DNA of 64,000 bases, taken from NCBI GenBank assembly GCA_045602425.1, contig JAZSBO010000021.1, positions 62,001-126,000 on the forward strand, read 5' to 3'. This document shows, in pieces, positions 42,201 to 51,015 of this stretch; position 1 is the stretch's first letter; each line of letters starts with the position of its first letter. A model generated the notes under the pieces. The model searched no databases, had not been told where the DNA came from, and was given only the letters and a program-made list of their open reading frames with translations. Source of the stretch: RGIG9608 sp045602425 (GTDB lineage: Bacteria; Bacteroidota; Bacteroidia; Bacteroidales; Paludibacteraceae). Made by a program: the position numbers and the translations under genes.

Positions 42201-42406
42201 TTTCGCCTATTCGTTTGGCATTGAAGGTTTCGGGGAATGCTGCAAATCTTGACGATATGAACTTCGATTTGGTGAAAACCAAGTATGGCGATATGTATAA
42301 ACCAGAAAAACGTAACGCATTGCAGGAACGAACTCTCGCACTGAAAAAGTTGATTTCTGATGCGTTGAAAGCAACAGTAAAGGAACAGAATGAAGGGGTT
42401 GATTAG
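39266..42406 (+). CDS. AsmA-like (repeating beta-groove) envelope protein
   Basis: 1046 residues with one N-terminal transmembrane helix (ISGIVLASVLGVVLIAASVA) and a long periplasmic body of repeated beta strands with the AsmA start VVFTPERLTPIVKKVLPEIV and later repeats such as LNLDVSKLDI-type phrases (GLDFHLLNIDIKQLIDM). The acidic, low-complexity stretch near residue 755 (KEESSSEATAEVVAQEETV) separates two halves. AsmA/TamB/YhdP-type proteins are thought to carry phospholipids between the membranes. It overlaps the next lipoprotein gene by 17 nt. Confidence 0.85.
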   Translation: MKKALKISGIVLASVLGVVLIAASVAVYVVFTPERLTPIVKKVLPEIVTCESDLQKVELTFFSTFPQFGLELDDVCLTNPMQGANDTLAFVDELVATVDVWAFLTDNKVQLNSFYLKDVTANVFVDSCGKANYDIFPPSESVEDTSSFVNPFDFIAIDAVSIENLCATYNDLQSGISAAVGQFCCSLDAQLSADFSGKANLQTSIKAVSAKLAGENPIFADVSNLKLDVDAEKIVDIVDGNLILLLPEVSFKMGETAFLDKRNIRLELPLSASLDSLKLSLQKAKLALENHEIVLTGEAQYCENKDIAMNVDFLTNKWVISEVLPLVPSEYASLLDGIEVDGELFLQGNVDGVYNDSTFPKISAQLLLENGKGCYEGIPYRLRDIFADLSTDVDLNEGALSSAKIKKLSAKTGTSTLQASGVVNDLLGNLHCDLQLKGDVNLPELKPLLADMNVQLQGRTKANLNARFALDDVVNLNLQKIRASGNIALSNLDVVYEDSMFVKSPDLSLAFSLPSKRENKSAEEFIEAKISSSSIDFEMTETLSAKVADANLDLGVSNILDTTLIPTLACNFDMQHLSAKMDTIVADVERPSGKITFSPSPRNKKNPHLELEYSSESLVAAMGKFLDVKTKYIKMVASTTYNEKQENTYLKWNPTFGIDFNNGIIQMASLPHKVQIPSIKFNLTPRDLYIGDSRIIIADSDFKLSGHATNIRKFIRKKGDLIGTFDFVSDQTNVNQLLDLVSGFGAKEESSSEATAEVVAQEETVVKEDNPFMVPKGVDLTLNTKIKKAILGDILAENLGGKLMVKNGVAVLEQMGFTCDAANMQLTAMYRSDRKNHLFAGLDFHLLNIDIKQLIDMIPDIDTIVPMLKSFEGRAEFHLAAETYMKSNYDLKMSTLRGAAAIEGKNLVLLDSETFSKIAKPLMFNRKTRNLVDSISVEATLFRNEVDLYPFVMSMDKYSAVVGGRYDLNQNYNAHIETLSPIRLALKVSGNAANLDDMNFDLVKTKYGDMYKPEKRNALQERTLALKKLISDALKATVKEQNEGVD

Positions 42407-42788
42407 TGGAATATTGTTAGTTAGTATTTTTATTTCTTGCGATATTGCTAAGGAAGTAAATTACGCTGATTTTCGGGTTACGGGTCGAGTAGTTGAAAGA
42501 AATACAAATAGACCACTTGAAAATATTCAAATTAGTTTGAAGAATAATGCTTTAGGAGTTTTCTCAAAAACATTGACAAATACTAATGGACAATTTTTGA
42601 TAGAAGCATTAAATGGCGGTTATGTGATTGATTCTGTGTGTGTTGTTGCTCAAGATATAGATTCTGTTCAGAATGGATGTTATGAAAAAGATTCAATCTT
42701 TGTTTTTTTACAAAAAAACGATAGTGGTTTTGAGCAAGCTCCTGCTTCTGCTGAAGATTTATTATTCCAATTAAATAAAATAAATTGA
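42390..42788 (+). CDS. Small lipoprotein with a carboxypeptidase-regulatory-like domain
   Basis: 132 residues. The signal sequence ends in VSIFISC (Cys17), a lipobox. The mature part is a transthyretin-like beta sandwich: FRVTGRVVERNTNRPLENIQ, LTNTNGQFLIEALNGGYVI, typical of CarboxypepD_reg domains. It is probably attached to the outer membrane; similar small proteins often accompany surface machineries, but the role here is unknown. Its stop overlaps the start of the glucanotransferase gene (TGATG), showing tight coupling. Confidence 0.72.
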   Translation: MKGLISGILLVSIFISCDIAKEVNYADFRVTGRVVERNTNRPLENIQISLKNNALGVFSKTLTNTNGQFLIEALNGGYVIDSVCVVAQDIDSVQNGCYEKDSIFVFLQKNDSGFEQAPASAEDLLFQLNKIN

Positions 42789-45388
42789 TGCAAGCTATTT
42801 TTTATTTGCATTGTAAAACAAATTGGGGCGAGAATGCTTATTTGCATCTAAATGATAAGTGTTTTAGAATGACGTACGTTGCCGATAAGCAGTGGAAGGT
42901 GATTGTCCATGATTTGAAAGAATCCGTTAATTTTTCTTATTCGTACATTATAAAACGTGATGAAGAGTATGTTGCATGGAGTAAGTTGAATCGTAAGATT
43001 GTATTAGAATCGAATAATTATACGATTGAAATTTATGATGATTTTGTTAGCGAAACTAGTGTTTTTCAGACATTGCCATTTCTGCAATGCTATTTTCATC
43101 ATAAAATAACAAAAAGCATAGTAGTAAATCAATGGTTAATTCAAGTATATGTTCCCTTTATTGATAAAGCTTGTAAAGTTGGAATTATAGGTTCAAGCGA
43201 ATTTTTAGGGAATTGGAAACAAGACAAATATTTGCCGATGAATTATATTGGCAATGGTTGGTGGAGTATTGCCATAGAGCCACAAGGTGTTGTTGAATAT
43301 AAGTTTGTTGTGATTGATAAATCCCAAAAGATAATTCTTTGGGAAGATGGGAATAATCGGATAACCAATTTTAAAAATCAGAATACCGTTTCTGTACTGA
43401 ATCTTATATTTAAGCATAATTTTCGTTGGAAAGGAGCGGGTGTTGCGATACCTGTATTTTCGTTGAGATCTGCTTTGGATTGGGGGATAGGTGAGTATTC
43501 TGACTTAATGCATTTAGCGGATTGGGCAGCAAATGTTAGCTTAAAAGTAATACAAATTTTGCCGATAAACGACACTACAAATACGTGTACAAACAACGAT
43601 TCTTATCCTTATAGAGCAAATTCTATATATGCTTTACATCCGATTTTGCTTAATATGAAAAAAGTTGGAGTTCTAAAAGATCGTTCTCTACAAACTCATT
43701 TTGAAAAAGAAGCAGCTTTTTTAAATAAAAGTCCGTTTGTATTATATGAGGAGGTATTTGCTCTTAAAACTAAATATTTGAAGTTGATTTATGAACAAGA
43801 CTCTGACACTTTATTTTGTTCAAAATCTTATAACACATTCTTTCGTAAAAATGAACATTGGCTTTTGCCTTATGCAGTATATTCTTGTTTAAGAGAAGAT
43901 TATAAAACAGCAGATTTTAATTTTTGGGAAGATTATGCGGTTTATTCTTCATCGAAAACATATGATTATGCTATTAAAAACAAACATCGTGTTCAGTATT
44001 TTTATTTTGTTCAGTATCATGCTAATAAACAATTAAAAGAGGCACATCTTTATGCGAATAAAAAAGGAATTGCTTTAAAAGGAGATTTACCGATAGGAAT
44101 TAGTGCTGATAGCGTTGATGCATGGATGAATCCTAATTTGTTTCATTTAGATGCACAAGCAGGAGCTCCGCCCGATGATTTCTCTGTAAATGGACAAAAT
44201 TGGGGTTTCCCAACATATAATTGGCAACGAATGAAAACCGATGATTTTAAATGGTGGAAAGCTCGATTTAAAAATATGACAGAATATTTTGATGCATATC
44301 GTATAGATCATATTTTAGGTTTTTTTAGAATATGGCAGATTCCGATAGAATCGATTGATGGTATTTTAGGCTATTTTAATCCCGCATTACCATTGTCTGA
44401 AGAAGATTTAAGAAATAAAGGTTTTGCATTCTCAAAACAAATGCTTCAGCCTTTTGTTACCGAAACAACTTGCAAAAAGTTATTTAATGATGAGTATAAA
44501 ACTATTGTTAATACGTTTTTCAAGAAAGAAGGTAATACTTATAAATTCCTTCCGCAGTTTTCTTCTCAACGTTATTTAGTGGATTATTTAGATAAAAATC
44601 AAAAATTTATATCTATAGCAAACCAACGAAACTTATTAGATATTTATAAGAATGTCCTTTTTGTTGAGGATAGGACTAAGAAAAATCATTATCACCCTCG
44701 AATTATACCATTTACTACTGAATGGTTTTTGCAATTAACACCTTTTCAGCAAGAATGTTTTTGTAACATTCATGATGATTATTTTTATGTCCGTCATAAC
44801 GAGTTTTGGAAAAAAGAAGCACTTTTAAAGTTACCATCGTTGTTGAGTACAAATAATATGTTGGTTTGTGGTGAAGATTTAGGAATGGTTCCACAATGTG
44901 TACCCGATGTTATGAACTTGTTACAAATTTTAAGTTTAGAAGTTCAACGTATGTCAAAACAAAATTATTCGGAATTTGTCGTTTCAAATCAAACGCCTTA
45001 CTTTTCTGTTTACACCACAGGTACACATGATACATCGAGTTTGAGAGAGTGGTGGAGAGAAAATTTTTTTAAAACTCAACACTATTATAACCATGTTTTA
45101 GGCAAAAGTGGCAATACACCTTTATCTTGTACACCGGAAGTAGCTATGAGTGTATTAGAAAATATTTTTTCATCGAATAGTGTATTGACTATATTGCCTT
45201 TGCAAGATATATTGGCAATGAACGAGAATTTTGTAACAGAAAATCCAGCAGATGAGAGAATAAACAATCCAGCAAATCCACATCATTTTTGGTGTTATAG
45301 AATGTTTGTAGATTTATCTTCTCTATTAGAAAATACGGATTTCAACTTTTTATTAAAAAAAATGCTGAAAGCAACTAATCGAATTTAA
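42788..45388 (+). CDS. malQ: 4-alpha-glucanotransferase (amylomaltase) with N-terminal starch-binding domains
   Basis: 866 residues from the ATG at 42788. The first 250 residues contain two CBM20-like starch-binding domains (IIGSSEFLGNWKQDKYLPMN, GWWSIAIEPQGVVEYKFVVI). The GH77 catalytic barrel follows: LPIGISADSVDAWMNPNLF, AGAPPDDFSVNGQNWGFPTY, FDAYRIDHILGFFRIW with the nucleophilic Asp, VCGEDLGMVPQCV with the acid/base Glu, and TGTHDTSSLREWW with the stabilising Asp. It transfers glucan chains during maltodextrin and glycogen metabolism in the cytoplasm. The domain order matches the long plant DPE2-like form found in Bacteroidetes. Confidence 0.95.
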   Translation: MQAIFYLHCKTNWGENAYLHLNDKCFRMTYVADKQWKVIVHDLKESVNFSYSYIIKRDEEYVAWSKLNRKIVLESNNYTIEIYDDFVSETSVFQTLPFLQCYFHHKITKSIVVNQWLIQVYVPFIDKACKVGIIGSSEFLGNWKQDKYLPMNYIGNGWWSIAIEPQGVVEYKFVVIDKSQKIILWEDGNNRITNFKNQNTVSVLNLIFKHNFRWKGAGVAIPVFSLRSALDWGIGEYSDLMHLADWAANVSLKVIQILPINDTTNTCTNNDSYPYRANSIYALHPILLNMKKVGVLKDRSLQTHFEKEAAFLNKSPFVLYEEVFALKTKYLKLIYEQDSDTLFCSKSYNTFFRKNEHWLLPYAVYSCLREDYKTADFNFWEDYAVYSSSKTYDYAIKNKHRVQYFYFVQYHANKQLKEAHLYANKKGIALKGDLPIGISADSVDAWMNPNLFHLDAQAGAPPDDFSVNGQNWGFPTYNWQRMKTDDFKWWKARFKNMTEYFDAYRIDHILGFFRIWQIPIESIDGILGYFNPALPLSEEDLRNKGFAFSKQMLQPFVTETTCKKLFNDEYKTIVNTFFKKEGNTYKFLPQFSSQRYLVDYLDKNQKFISIANQRNLLDIYKNVLFVEDRTKKNHYHPRIIPFTTEWFLQLTPFQQECFCNIHDDYFYVRHNEFWKKEALLKLPSLLSTNNMLVCGEDLGMVPQCVPDVMNLLQILSLEVQRMSKQNYSEFVVSNQTPYFSVYTTGTHDTSSLREWWRENFFKTQHYYNHVLGKSGNTPLSCTPEVAMSVLENIFSSNSVLTILPLQDILAMNENFVTENPADERINNPANPHHFWCYRMFVDLSSLLENTDFNFLLKKMLKATNRI

Positions 45389-45404
45389 AAAAGAAAAAAT
45401 TTTA

Positions 45405-45412
45405 TATATTTG
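45405..45412 (+). promoter_or_regulatory. -7 element (TATATTTG) of recA
   Basis: TATATTTG matches TAnnTTTG, about 24 nt before the recA start. No LexA-type operator is evident in the 47-bp gap. Confidence 0.5.
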
Positions 45413-45435
45413 AATCAATAAAAACATATAAAACT

Positions 45436-46449
45436 ATGGCAGAAAATATTAAAAAACCGTCAGAAGAAAAATTGAAGGCCTTAAAATTGGCTATGGATAA
45501 AATTGAAAAAGACCATGGTAGGGGTACTATAATGAAAATGGGTGACCACGTTGAGGAAAATGTAGCTGTAATACCAACGGGTTCTTTAGGGTTAAATTTG
45601 GCTTTAGGTGTAGGAGGTTATCCGCGTGGTAGAGTGATTGAAATTTACGGACCAGAATCATCAGGGAAAACTACATTGGCCATACATGCTATTGCAGAAG
45701 CACAAAAAGCAGGTGGTATCGCTGCAATAATTGATGCAGAGCATGCTTTTGATCGTTTTTATGCAGCAAAATTAGGTGTTGATATAGATAATCTTTTGAT
45801 ATCTCAACCTGACAGTGGAGAGCAGGCATTAGAAGTTGCAGATCAGTTGATACGTTCGTCGGCAGTTGATATTGTGGTAATAGACTCCGTTGCAGCATTG
45901 ACACCAAAAGCAGAATTGGAAGGAGATATGGGCGATTCTAAAATGGGTTTACAAGCTCGCTTAATGTCTCAAGCATTGAGAAAACTTACTGCGAATATAA
46001 ATAAAACGAATACAACTTGTATTTTTATCAATCAGCTACGCGAAAAAATTGGTGTGATGTTTGGTAATCCAGAAACAACAACAGGTGGCAATGCTTTGAA
46101 ATTTTATGCTTCAGTGCGTTTGGATATTCGTCGTATAGGACAAATCAAAGAAGGCGATGAAGTTATAGGAAATCAAACTCGTGTAAAAGTTGTTAAAAAC
46201 AAAGTGGCACCTCCATTCCGTAAAGCAGAATTTGATATTATGTTTGGTGAGGGCGTTTCTCGTATTGGTGAAATTATTGACTTGGGAGTTGAAGCCGGTG
46301 TTATAAAGAAAAGTGGTTCGTGGTTTAGTTATGGAGATATGAAACTTGCACAAGGTCGCGAAGCGACTAAAAATTTAATAGCAGACAATCCTGAATTAAC
46401 AGCAGAATTAGAGCAAAAAATCTTCGAAGAGTTGAAAAAGCACGAGTAG
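45436..46449 (+). CDS. recA: Recombinase RecA
   Basis: 337 residues. Motifs: KMGDHVEENVAVIPTGSLGL, Walker A GPESSGKTT near residue 75, DAEHAFDRFYAAKLGVDIDN, Walker B VVIDSVAALTP, loop L1/L2 region with INQLREKIGVMFGNPETTTG, and KVVKNKVAPPFRKAEFDIMF. It forms filaments on single-stranded DNA for homologous recombination and SOS signalling. It is monocistronic between a TAnnTTTG promoter and a terminator. Confidence 0.98.
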   Translation: MAENIKKPSEEKLKALKLAMDKIEKDHGRGTIMKMGDHVEENVAVIPTGSLGLNLALGVGGYPRGRVIEIYGPESSGKTTLAIHAIAEAQKAGGIAAIIDAEHAFDRFYAAKLGVDIDNLLISQPDSGEQALEVADQLIRSSAVDIVVIDSVAALTPKAELEGDMGDSKMGLQARLMSQALRKLTANINKTNTTCIFINQLREKIGVMFGNPETTTGGNALKFYASVRLDIRRIGQIKEGDEVIGNQTRVKVVKNKVAPPFRKAEFDIMFGEGVSRIGEIIDLGVEAGVIKKSGSWFSYGDMKLAQGREATKNLIADNPELTAELEQKIFEELKKHE

Positions 46450-46481
46450 TAAACGAAATTTTAATCTTTTTCATATTTGTT

Positions 46482-46517
46482 TAAGCCTTAGATATCAAAT
46501 GTTTAAGGCTTTTTTTT
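46482..46517 (+). terminator. Intrinsic terminator of recA
   Basis: AAGCCTTA and TAAGGCTT pair around a 13-nt loop, followed by a T-tract. Confidence 0.8.
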
Positions 46518-46538
46518 GACATTTTTTACAAATAAAAT

Positions 46539-46580
46539 AGTATTATGTATTGCATAGTACTAAAAATATTTTTAATTTTG
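46539..46580 (+). promoter_or_regulatory. PadR-gene promoter with an overlapping palindromic operator
   Basis: AGTATTATG-TATTG-CATAGTACT (46539-46561) is a 23-bp inverted repeat with 8 of 9 pairs in each arm. Its centre contains the TTG of a -33 element (46550-46552), which is 20 bp from TAATTTTG (46573-46580). A protein bound here would block the promoter, as expected for an autoregulated PadR gene. Confidence 0.65.
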
Positions 46581-46600
46581 CGACGTAAAACAATAAAATT

Positions 46601-46936
46601 ATGGAAATAAATACTGAAAATATAAAATCGCAAATGCGAAAAGGTTATTTAGAGTATTGTATTCTGCTCATTTTAGAAAAGAAACCTGCTTATGTTTCTG
46701 ACATTATTCGTATTCTGAAGTCAGCAAAACTTATAGTTGTGGAAGGAACGTTGTATCCATTGTTAACACGATTAAAAAATAGTGGATTTTTGCTCTATAA
46801 GTGGCAAGAATCTACGCAGGGACCTCCTCGAAAGTATTATGAATTAACAGAACAAGGAAGAATGTTGCTCAAGGAATTGGAAAATGCATGGAATGAGGTA
46901 AAAAGTGTTGTAGAAATTGTAAAAGAAACTAATTAA
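46601..46936 (+). CDS. PadR-family transcriptional regulator
   Basis: 111 residues, the short PadR-s2 length. It begins INTENIKSQMRKGYLEYCIL and has the winged helix motifs AYVSDIIRILKSAKLIVVEG, TLYPLLTRLKNSGFLLYKWQ and PPRKYYELTEQGRMLLKELE. It acts as a dimeric repressor. A palindrome over its own promoter is the likely operator. The gene is 10 nt upstream of a PspC-domain membrane protein, the usual partner in Bacteroidetes, suggesting control of an envelope-stress response. Confidence 0.9.
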   Translation: MEINTENIKSQMRKGYLEYCILLILEKKPAYVSDIIRILKSAKLIVVEGTLYPLLTRLKNSGFLLYKWQESTQGPPRKYYELTEQGRMLLKELENAWNEVKSVVEIVKETN

Positions 46937-46946
46937 AAATAAAATC

Positions 46947-48590
46947 ATGAAAAAAACGTTGACTATTAATTTGAATGGGATTGTTTGGACAATAAACGAA
47001 GATGCCTATCAAGAATTAAAGAATTATTTAGATGAACTTGAAAAAAGTTTTGCATCGGACGAAGAGAAAGATATTTTGAGTGATATAGAGGCTCGAATTT
47101 CTGAATTGTTTTCAGAACGTTTGGATAAAAAACGTGTAGTTGTTGAACTCGCAGATGTAGAGTATGTAATTTCTGTACTTGGCAAAGTGAGTGATTTTTC
47201 TGAAGAAAGACAATCAGAGAAAGAAAATAAAAAACGTTTAAAACGTTTTTATCGAGATCCCGAAAATAAGATTATTGCTGGTATTGCTAGCGGTTTAGCT
47301 GCTTATTTAGGTTGGGATGTAACTTTACTACGAGTTTTGTTTGTTTTGTTACTCATATTTGGATTTACTTATTTTTTGCCAATTTATTTGTTAATATGGC
47401 TGATTGCTCCTGAAGCTATTTCGTCGTCGCAAAAACTCGAGATGAAAGGAGTGGATGTAACTATAGATAGTATAAAAAATATAAAGTCTAAAATTGTAGA
47501 ATCGATGCCTGAAGGCAAAAGTGTAAAAACTTTTGGACAACGAGTAGGTGAAATCATTGTTGGAATTTTAAAATGGGGATTTATAATTTTTGGCGGAATT
47601 ATAGGAGTTCTTATAACTATTGGTTGCTCTTTTGTAATTTTAGGATTATTGATATTTGGAATTATAGGATTAGCTGATCCCACATTGGTTATTGATTTTA
47701 TGAATATTAACAGTTTATTGTTATTTGTTTCTATTTTCATATTTTGCTTGTTACCTCTAATATGGGGTATATGGTTGCTTGTTCGTTTGTTTAATCGGAA
47801 ACCAAGAAAGAAAAACCGTTTATGGATTTTTTTGTTGACGTTTCTTGTTTGGATTATAGCATTTTTTATGATGATATTTTCAGGTATAAGATTGGGAACA
47901 TCTGATCTTTCAAATTATGAAAATTTCTATATGACATGGAATGGATCAAAAATCGTATTAAAAAAAGATTCAGAAACAATTATTTCCGAACCACGACAAG
48001 TATCTGATTTTAATAGTATTTATGTAGAGAAAGCGATAAAAGTAGAATTAATTCAAAAAGATAGTTGTTCGGTGAGGGTTTTTGCTGATGCAAATCATAT
48101 TGCAAACATTACGACAGAAGTAAAAGATAGCGTTTTGTATATTACTAATAATACTAAAAATAGTACAAAAGTTGAACTTTCAATGAAAAATATAAAAAGT
48201 ATTATTGCAGATAATGCGTCAAAAATAAAAACTGGAAATATTATAAAAACAAAAGATTTGGATATTCAGTTGAATGGAGCAAGTAAAGCAGATTTGGATT
48301 TGAATGTAGAATCATTAACACTTCATATTGGTCAAGCTTCTAAAGCAGAAATAGAAGGTAATAGTGAAGGGTTGTTTTTATTGGCAAATGGAGCATCAAA
48401 AGCAGATTTAGAGGATTTTAAAGTACAGAATGCTGATGTTTCAGTACATTCTGCTTCCAAAGTGAAAATTTGGGTAGTTGATAGCTTAAAAACAAATTTG
48501 TCGGGTGCAAGTAAGTTAAAATACAAAGGATTTCCTATTATTTCAAGTACTGCAAAGGATATGTCTCATATAGAGAACGATAATAATTAA
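46947..48590 (+). CDS. PspC-domain membrane protein with a C-terminal GIN (DUF2807) beta-helix domain
   Basis: 547 residues. A cytoplasmic N-terminal region (NLNGIVWTINEDAYQELKNY) precedes the PspC domain near residue 95 (RFYRDPENKIIAGIASGLAA, YLLIWLIAPEA). Three or four further membrane helices follow between residues 190 and 320. The last 220 residues form a repetitive beta helix of the GIN type (VEKAIKVELIQKDSCSVRVF, DIQLNGASKADLDLNVESLT with recurring GASKADL units). PspC relates to phage-shock-type membrane stress; the GIN domain is probably periplasmic and may sense or bind envelope components. Operon with PadR. Confidence 0.88.
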   Translation: MKKTLTINLNGIVWTINEDAYQELKNYLDELEKSFASDEEKDILSDIEARISELFSERLDKKRVVVELADVEYVISVLGKVSDFSEERQSEKENKKRLKRFYRDPENKIIAGIASGLAAYLGWDVTLLRVLFVLLLIFGFTYFLPIYLLIWLIAPEAISSSQKLEMKGVDVTIDSIKNIKSKIVESMPEGKSVKTFGQRVGEIIVGILKWGFIIFGGIIGVLITIGCSFVILGLLIFGIIGLADPTLVIDFMNINSLLLFVSIFIFCLLPLIWGIWLLVRLFNRKPRKKNRLWIFLLTFLVWIIAFFMMIFSGIRLGTSDLSNYENFYMTWNGSKIVLKKDSETIISEPRQVSDFNSIYVEKAIKVELIQKDSCSVRVFADANHIANITTEVKDSVLYITNNTKNSTKVELSMKNIKSIIADNASKIKTGNIIKTKDLDIQLNGASKADLDLNVESLTLHIGQASKAEIEGNSEGLFLLANGASKADLEDFKVQNADVSVHSASKVKIWVVDSLKTNLSGASKLKYKGFPIISSTAKDMSHIENDNN

Positions 48591-48607
48591 ACAATCTTTA
48601 AAATGAC

Positions 48608-48640
48608 AAAAACGCATAACAAATTTGTTATGCGTTTTTT
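48608..48640. terminator. Bidirectional terminator between the PspC gene and the hexosaminidase gene
   Basis: AAAAACGCATAACAA and TTGTTATGCGTTTTTT form a 15-bp stem, usable on both strands. Confidence 0.88.
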
Positions 48641-48662
48641 ATATGTTTTATTTATGGTTGTT

Positions 48663-50993
48663 TTAAAAAGCTTCTACTTCTCCAACAAATATCCAAGCAG
48701 GTTCACCTGTTGCTCCATGCCATTTAGGCATGTTCTTAACAGAAACACCAGTTACACGAATGTAACGAGTTTGTACGGGAGCAAAATCTACAACGGTTTG
48801 TTCTACAGTTTTTCCAATATGTTCCCATTTGTCGTAGTCATTATAAGTCTCATCAACTACCGTACGGTAAGTTTCTCCATCTTCAGATATTTCAACTTTC
48901 ATACCAGCTGCACCAAAAATGTAGTTGCCGGGTTCAACAAGTAAATCCATTTTTATAGAACGTATTTCTTGAACATTTTTCAAGTCTATTTCTGCTTGAA
49001 AATCAGTACCAAGATAACCAATCCATTTACCAGAGTTAAAAATAGGATCACCAACAATGCCATCTACTAATGTTTCTGCTGAAATATAGGCGTAGTTGTT
49101 GTGAACGGGTAGTGTGAATTTTATAGGATTTAGACTTGCTTTGTTGAATGAGAATTCTTGTGTTTTTACTTTTGTAGCATTGTCATTTCTTATAGCAACA
49201 GCTTTTAGTACACATGTCTCTTTAATATCGAAAGGAGCAGTGTAAAGTGTAGATTTTTCAGTAGGCTCTGTACCATCAAGCGTATAATATATAGGAGCAT
49301 CACCTAAAGTAGAAAGTGTTATTTCGGTAGCTCCTTTCTCAATATTAGGAGTTATTTGTATTCCAACTTCAAGTAAGTGTTTTGCGTAATTCAAACCATC
49401 ACGTTCGTATATATCAATCATTTTTGGCATACGAGTAACAAAGTCTTCATAGTTTTTCTTTTCTGGCAAAGTCCAACAAACTTCGCATAGTGCTGCCATA
49501 CGAGGTAACATCATATATTCACGAGATTCCTCTGTTGGGAGATATTCGTTCCATAGATTAGCTTGAGCACCAGCAATGAGATAATGTTTTTCTGGAGCTA
49601 AAATACTTGGAACAGGCTCTAAGCTATAAGCACGTTCTACATCAATAAAGCCTCCTATTGCAAATTGTTCATTTTCAGTATCGCGAGTTTGATAATAATC
49701 GAAATAAAGATGAGTGTTCGGTGTCATAATTACTTCATGACCTTGCAAAGCAGCTTCAGTGCCACCATTCATTCCTCGCCATGACATTACAGCTGCATTT
49801 GGAGCTAATCCGCCTTCTAAGATTTCGTCCCAACCTATGATGCGACGACCTTTTTTGTTAAGAAATTTCTCAACACGTTGAATTACGTAACTTTGAAGAT
49901 ATTCTTCTGCTGAATGATTTTTGTCCGATTTTATGCCAAGTTCTTTTATTTTGGCTTGGCAAGTAGGGCAGTCTTTCCAACGTTTTTTAGGACACTCATC
50001 GCCACCGATATGAATGTATTCACTTGGGAAGATATCAACAATTTCAGTTAGTACATCTTCAATAAATTTCATTGTCGACTCTTTGCCAACACATAAAACA
50101 TCGTCAGAAACTCCCCATTGTCCCCAAACTTTATAAGGACCGCCTGTACAACCTAATTCAGGATAAGAAGCTAACGCTGCTAACATGTGCCCGGGGAGAT
50201 CGATTTCTGGAATAACTACGATATTGCGTTCTGCTGCATAAGCTACAATTTCGCGTAAATCGTCTTGTGTGTAAAAACCTCCATGAGGAATACTATCTTG
50301 ATTTTCAGGTTTTCCTTTAATGCAAGTGCTTTCACGCCAAGCACCGATTTCTGTTAGTTTAGGGTATTTTTTTATTTCAATACGCCAACCTTGATCGTCG
50401 GTTAAATGCCAATGAAAACGATTTAAATTGTGTAACGCTAATAAGTCAATCGTACGTTTTACAAATTCTTTCGATGAAAAATGACGACTAACATCTAAAT
50501 GAAAACCTCTGTAACGAAAACGAGGACAATCGTTAATTATGACAGGTTTAAGTTCTATAGTTGCGTTTTTTGCTACTGCAGGGATTGATTTTCGAAGAGT
50601 TTGTATTCCATAGAAAACACCAGCTTCTGATGCACCTTTTATAACTATATTTTCGTTAGTAACAGTTAATTGGTAAGCTTCAAAATTTTCACTTTCTAAT
50701 CCTAATTCTAAAACAATGGATTTTCTGTTTGTTTGTTCTACACCGAAAATAGGTAACGTATAGCCCGTTGATTCAGCTATATATTCTGCCAAAAATTGCG
50801 CATTTTGCATCATTTTTTCATTGCCAGCAGGGTAGGTGATAGCAGTTGTTTTATTTAAAATAAAACTTTCCCCATTTTGCATTGAAATCTCTTGAGGCAA
50901 CGGAATTACTTGATAATTACTTTGTACTGGTTTTTGTTTACAAGCACATAAAAATATCGCACTCGCAACAATAATCATGTTTAGTTTTTTCAT
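48663..50993 (-). CDS. Beta-N-acetylhexosaminidase lipoprotein (GH20)
   Basis: 776 residues. A lipoprotein signal ends in AIFLCAC (Cys18). The GH20b domain is followed by the catalytic barrel with FRYRGFHLDVSRHFSS, FHWHLTDDQGWRIEIKKYP, and the catalytic Asp-Glu pair in HIGGDECPKKRW. The C-terminal part has a chitobiase-type beta domain (APIYYTLDGTEPTEKSTLYT) and an F5/8-type C carbohydrate-binding domain (RYIRVTGVSVKNMPKWHGAT). It removes terminal GlcNAc or GalNAc from glycans, probably at the surface or in the periplasm. It is the last gene of the pdxJ-exbB-exbD-tonB-DJ1 operon, 22 nt after the DJ-1 gene. Confidence 0.95.
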   Translation of the reverse strand: MKKLNMIIVASAIFLCACKQKPVQSNYQVIPLPQEISMQNGESFILNKTTAITYPAGNEKMMQNAQFLAEYIAESTGYTLPIFGVEQTNRKSIVLELGLESENFEAYQLTVTNENIVIKGASEAGVFYGIQTLRKSIPAVAKNATIELKPVIINDCPRFRYRGFHLDVSRHFSSKEFVKRTIDLLALHNLNRFHWHLTDDQGWRIEIKKYPKLTEIGAWRESTCIKGKPENQDSIPHGGFYTQDDLREIVAYAAERNIVVIPEIDLPGHMLAALASYPELGCTGGPYKVWGQWGVSDDVLCVGKESTMKFIEDVLTEIVDIFPSEYIHIGGDECPKKRWKDCPTCQAKIKELGIKSDKNHSAEEYLQSYVIQRVEKFLNKKGRRIIGWDEILEGGLAPNAAVMSWRGMNGGTEAALQGHEVIMTPNTHLYFDYYQTRDTENEQFAIGGFIDVERAYSLEPVPSILAPEKHYLIAGAQANLWNEYLPTEESREYMMLPRMAALCEVCWTLPEKKNYEDFVTRMPKMIDIYERDGLNYAKHLLEVGIQITPNIEKGATEITLSTLGDAPIYYTLDGTEPTEKSTLYTAPFDIKETCVLKAVAIRNDNATKVKTQEFSFNKASLNPIKFTLPVHNNYAYISAETLVDGIVGDPIFNSGKWIGYLGTDFQAEIDLKNVQEIRSIKMDLLVEPGNYIFGAAGMKVEISEDGETYRTVVDETYNDYDKWEHIGKTVEQTVVDFAPVQTRYIRVTGVSVKNMPKWHGATGEPAWIFVGEVEAF

Positions 50994-51015
50994 AAAATTA
51001 AAATTATATTGGTTA

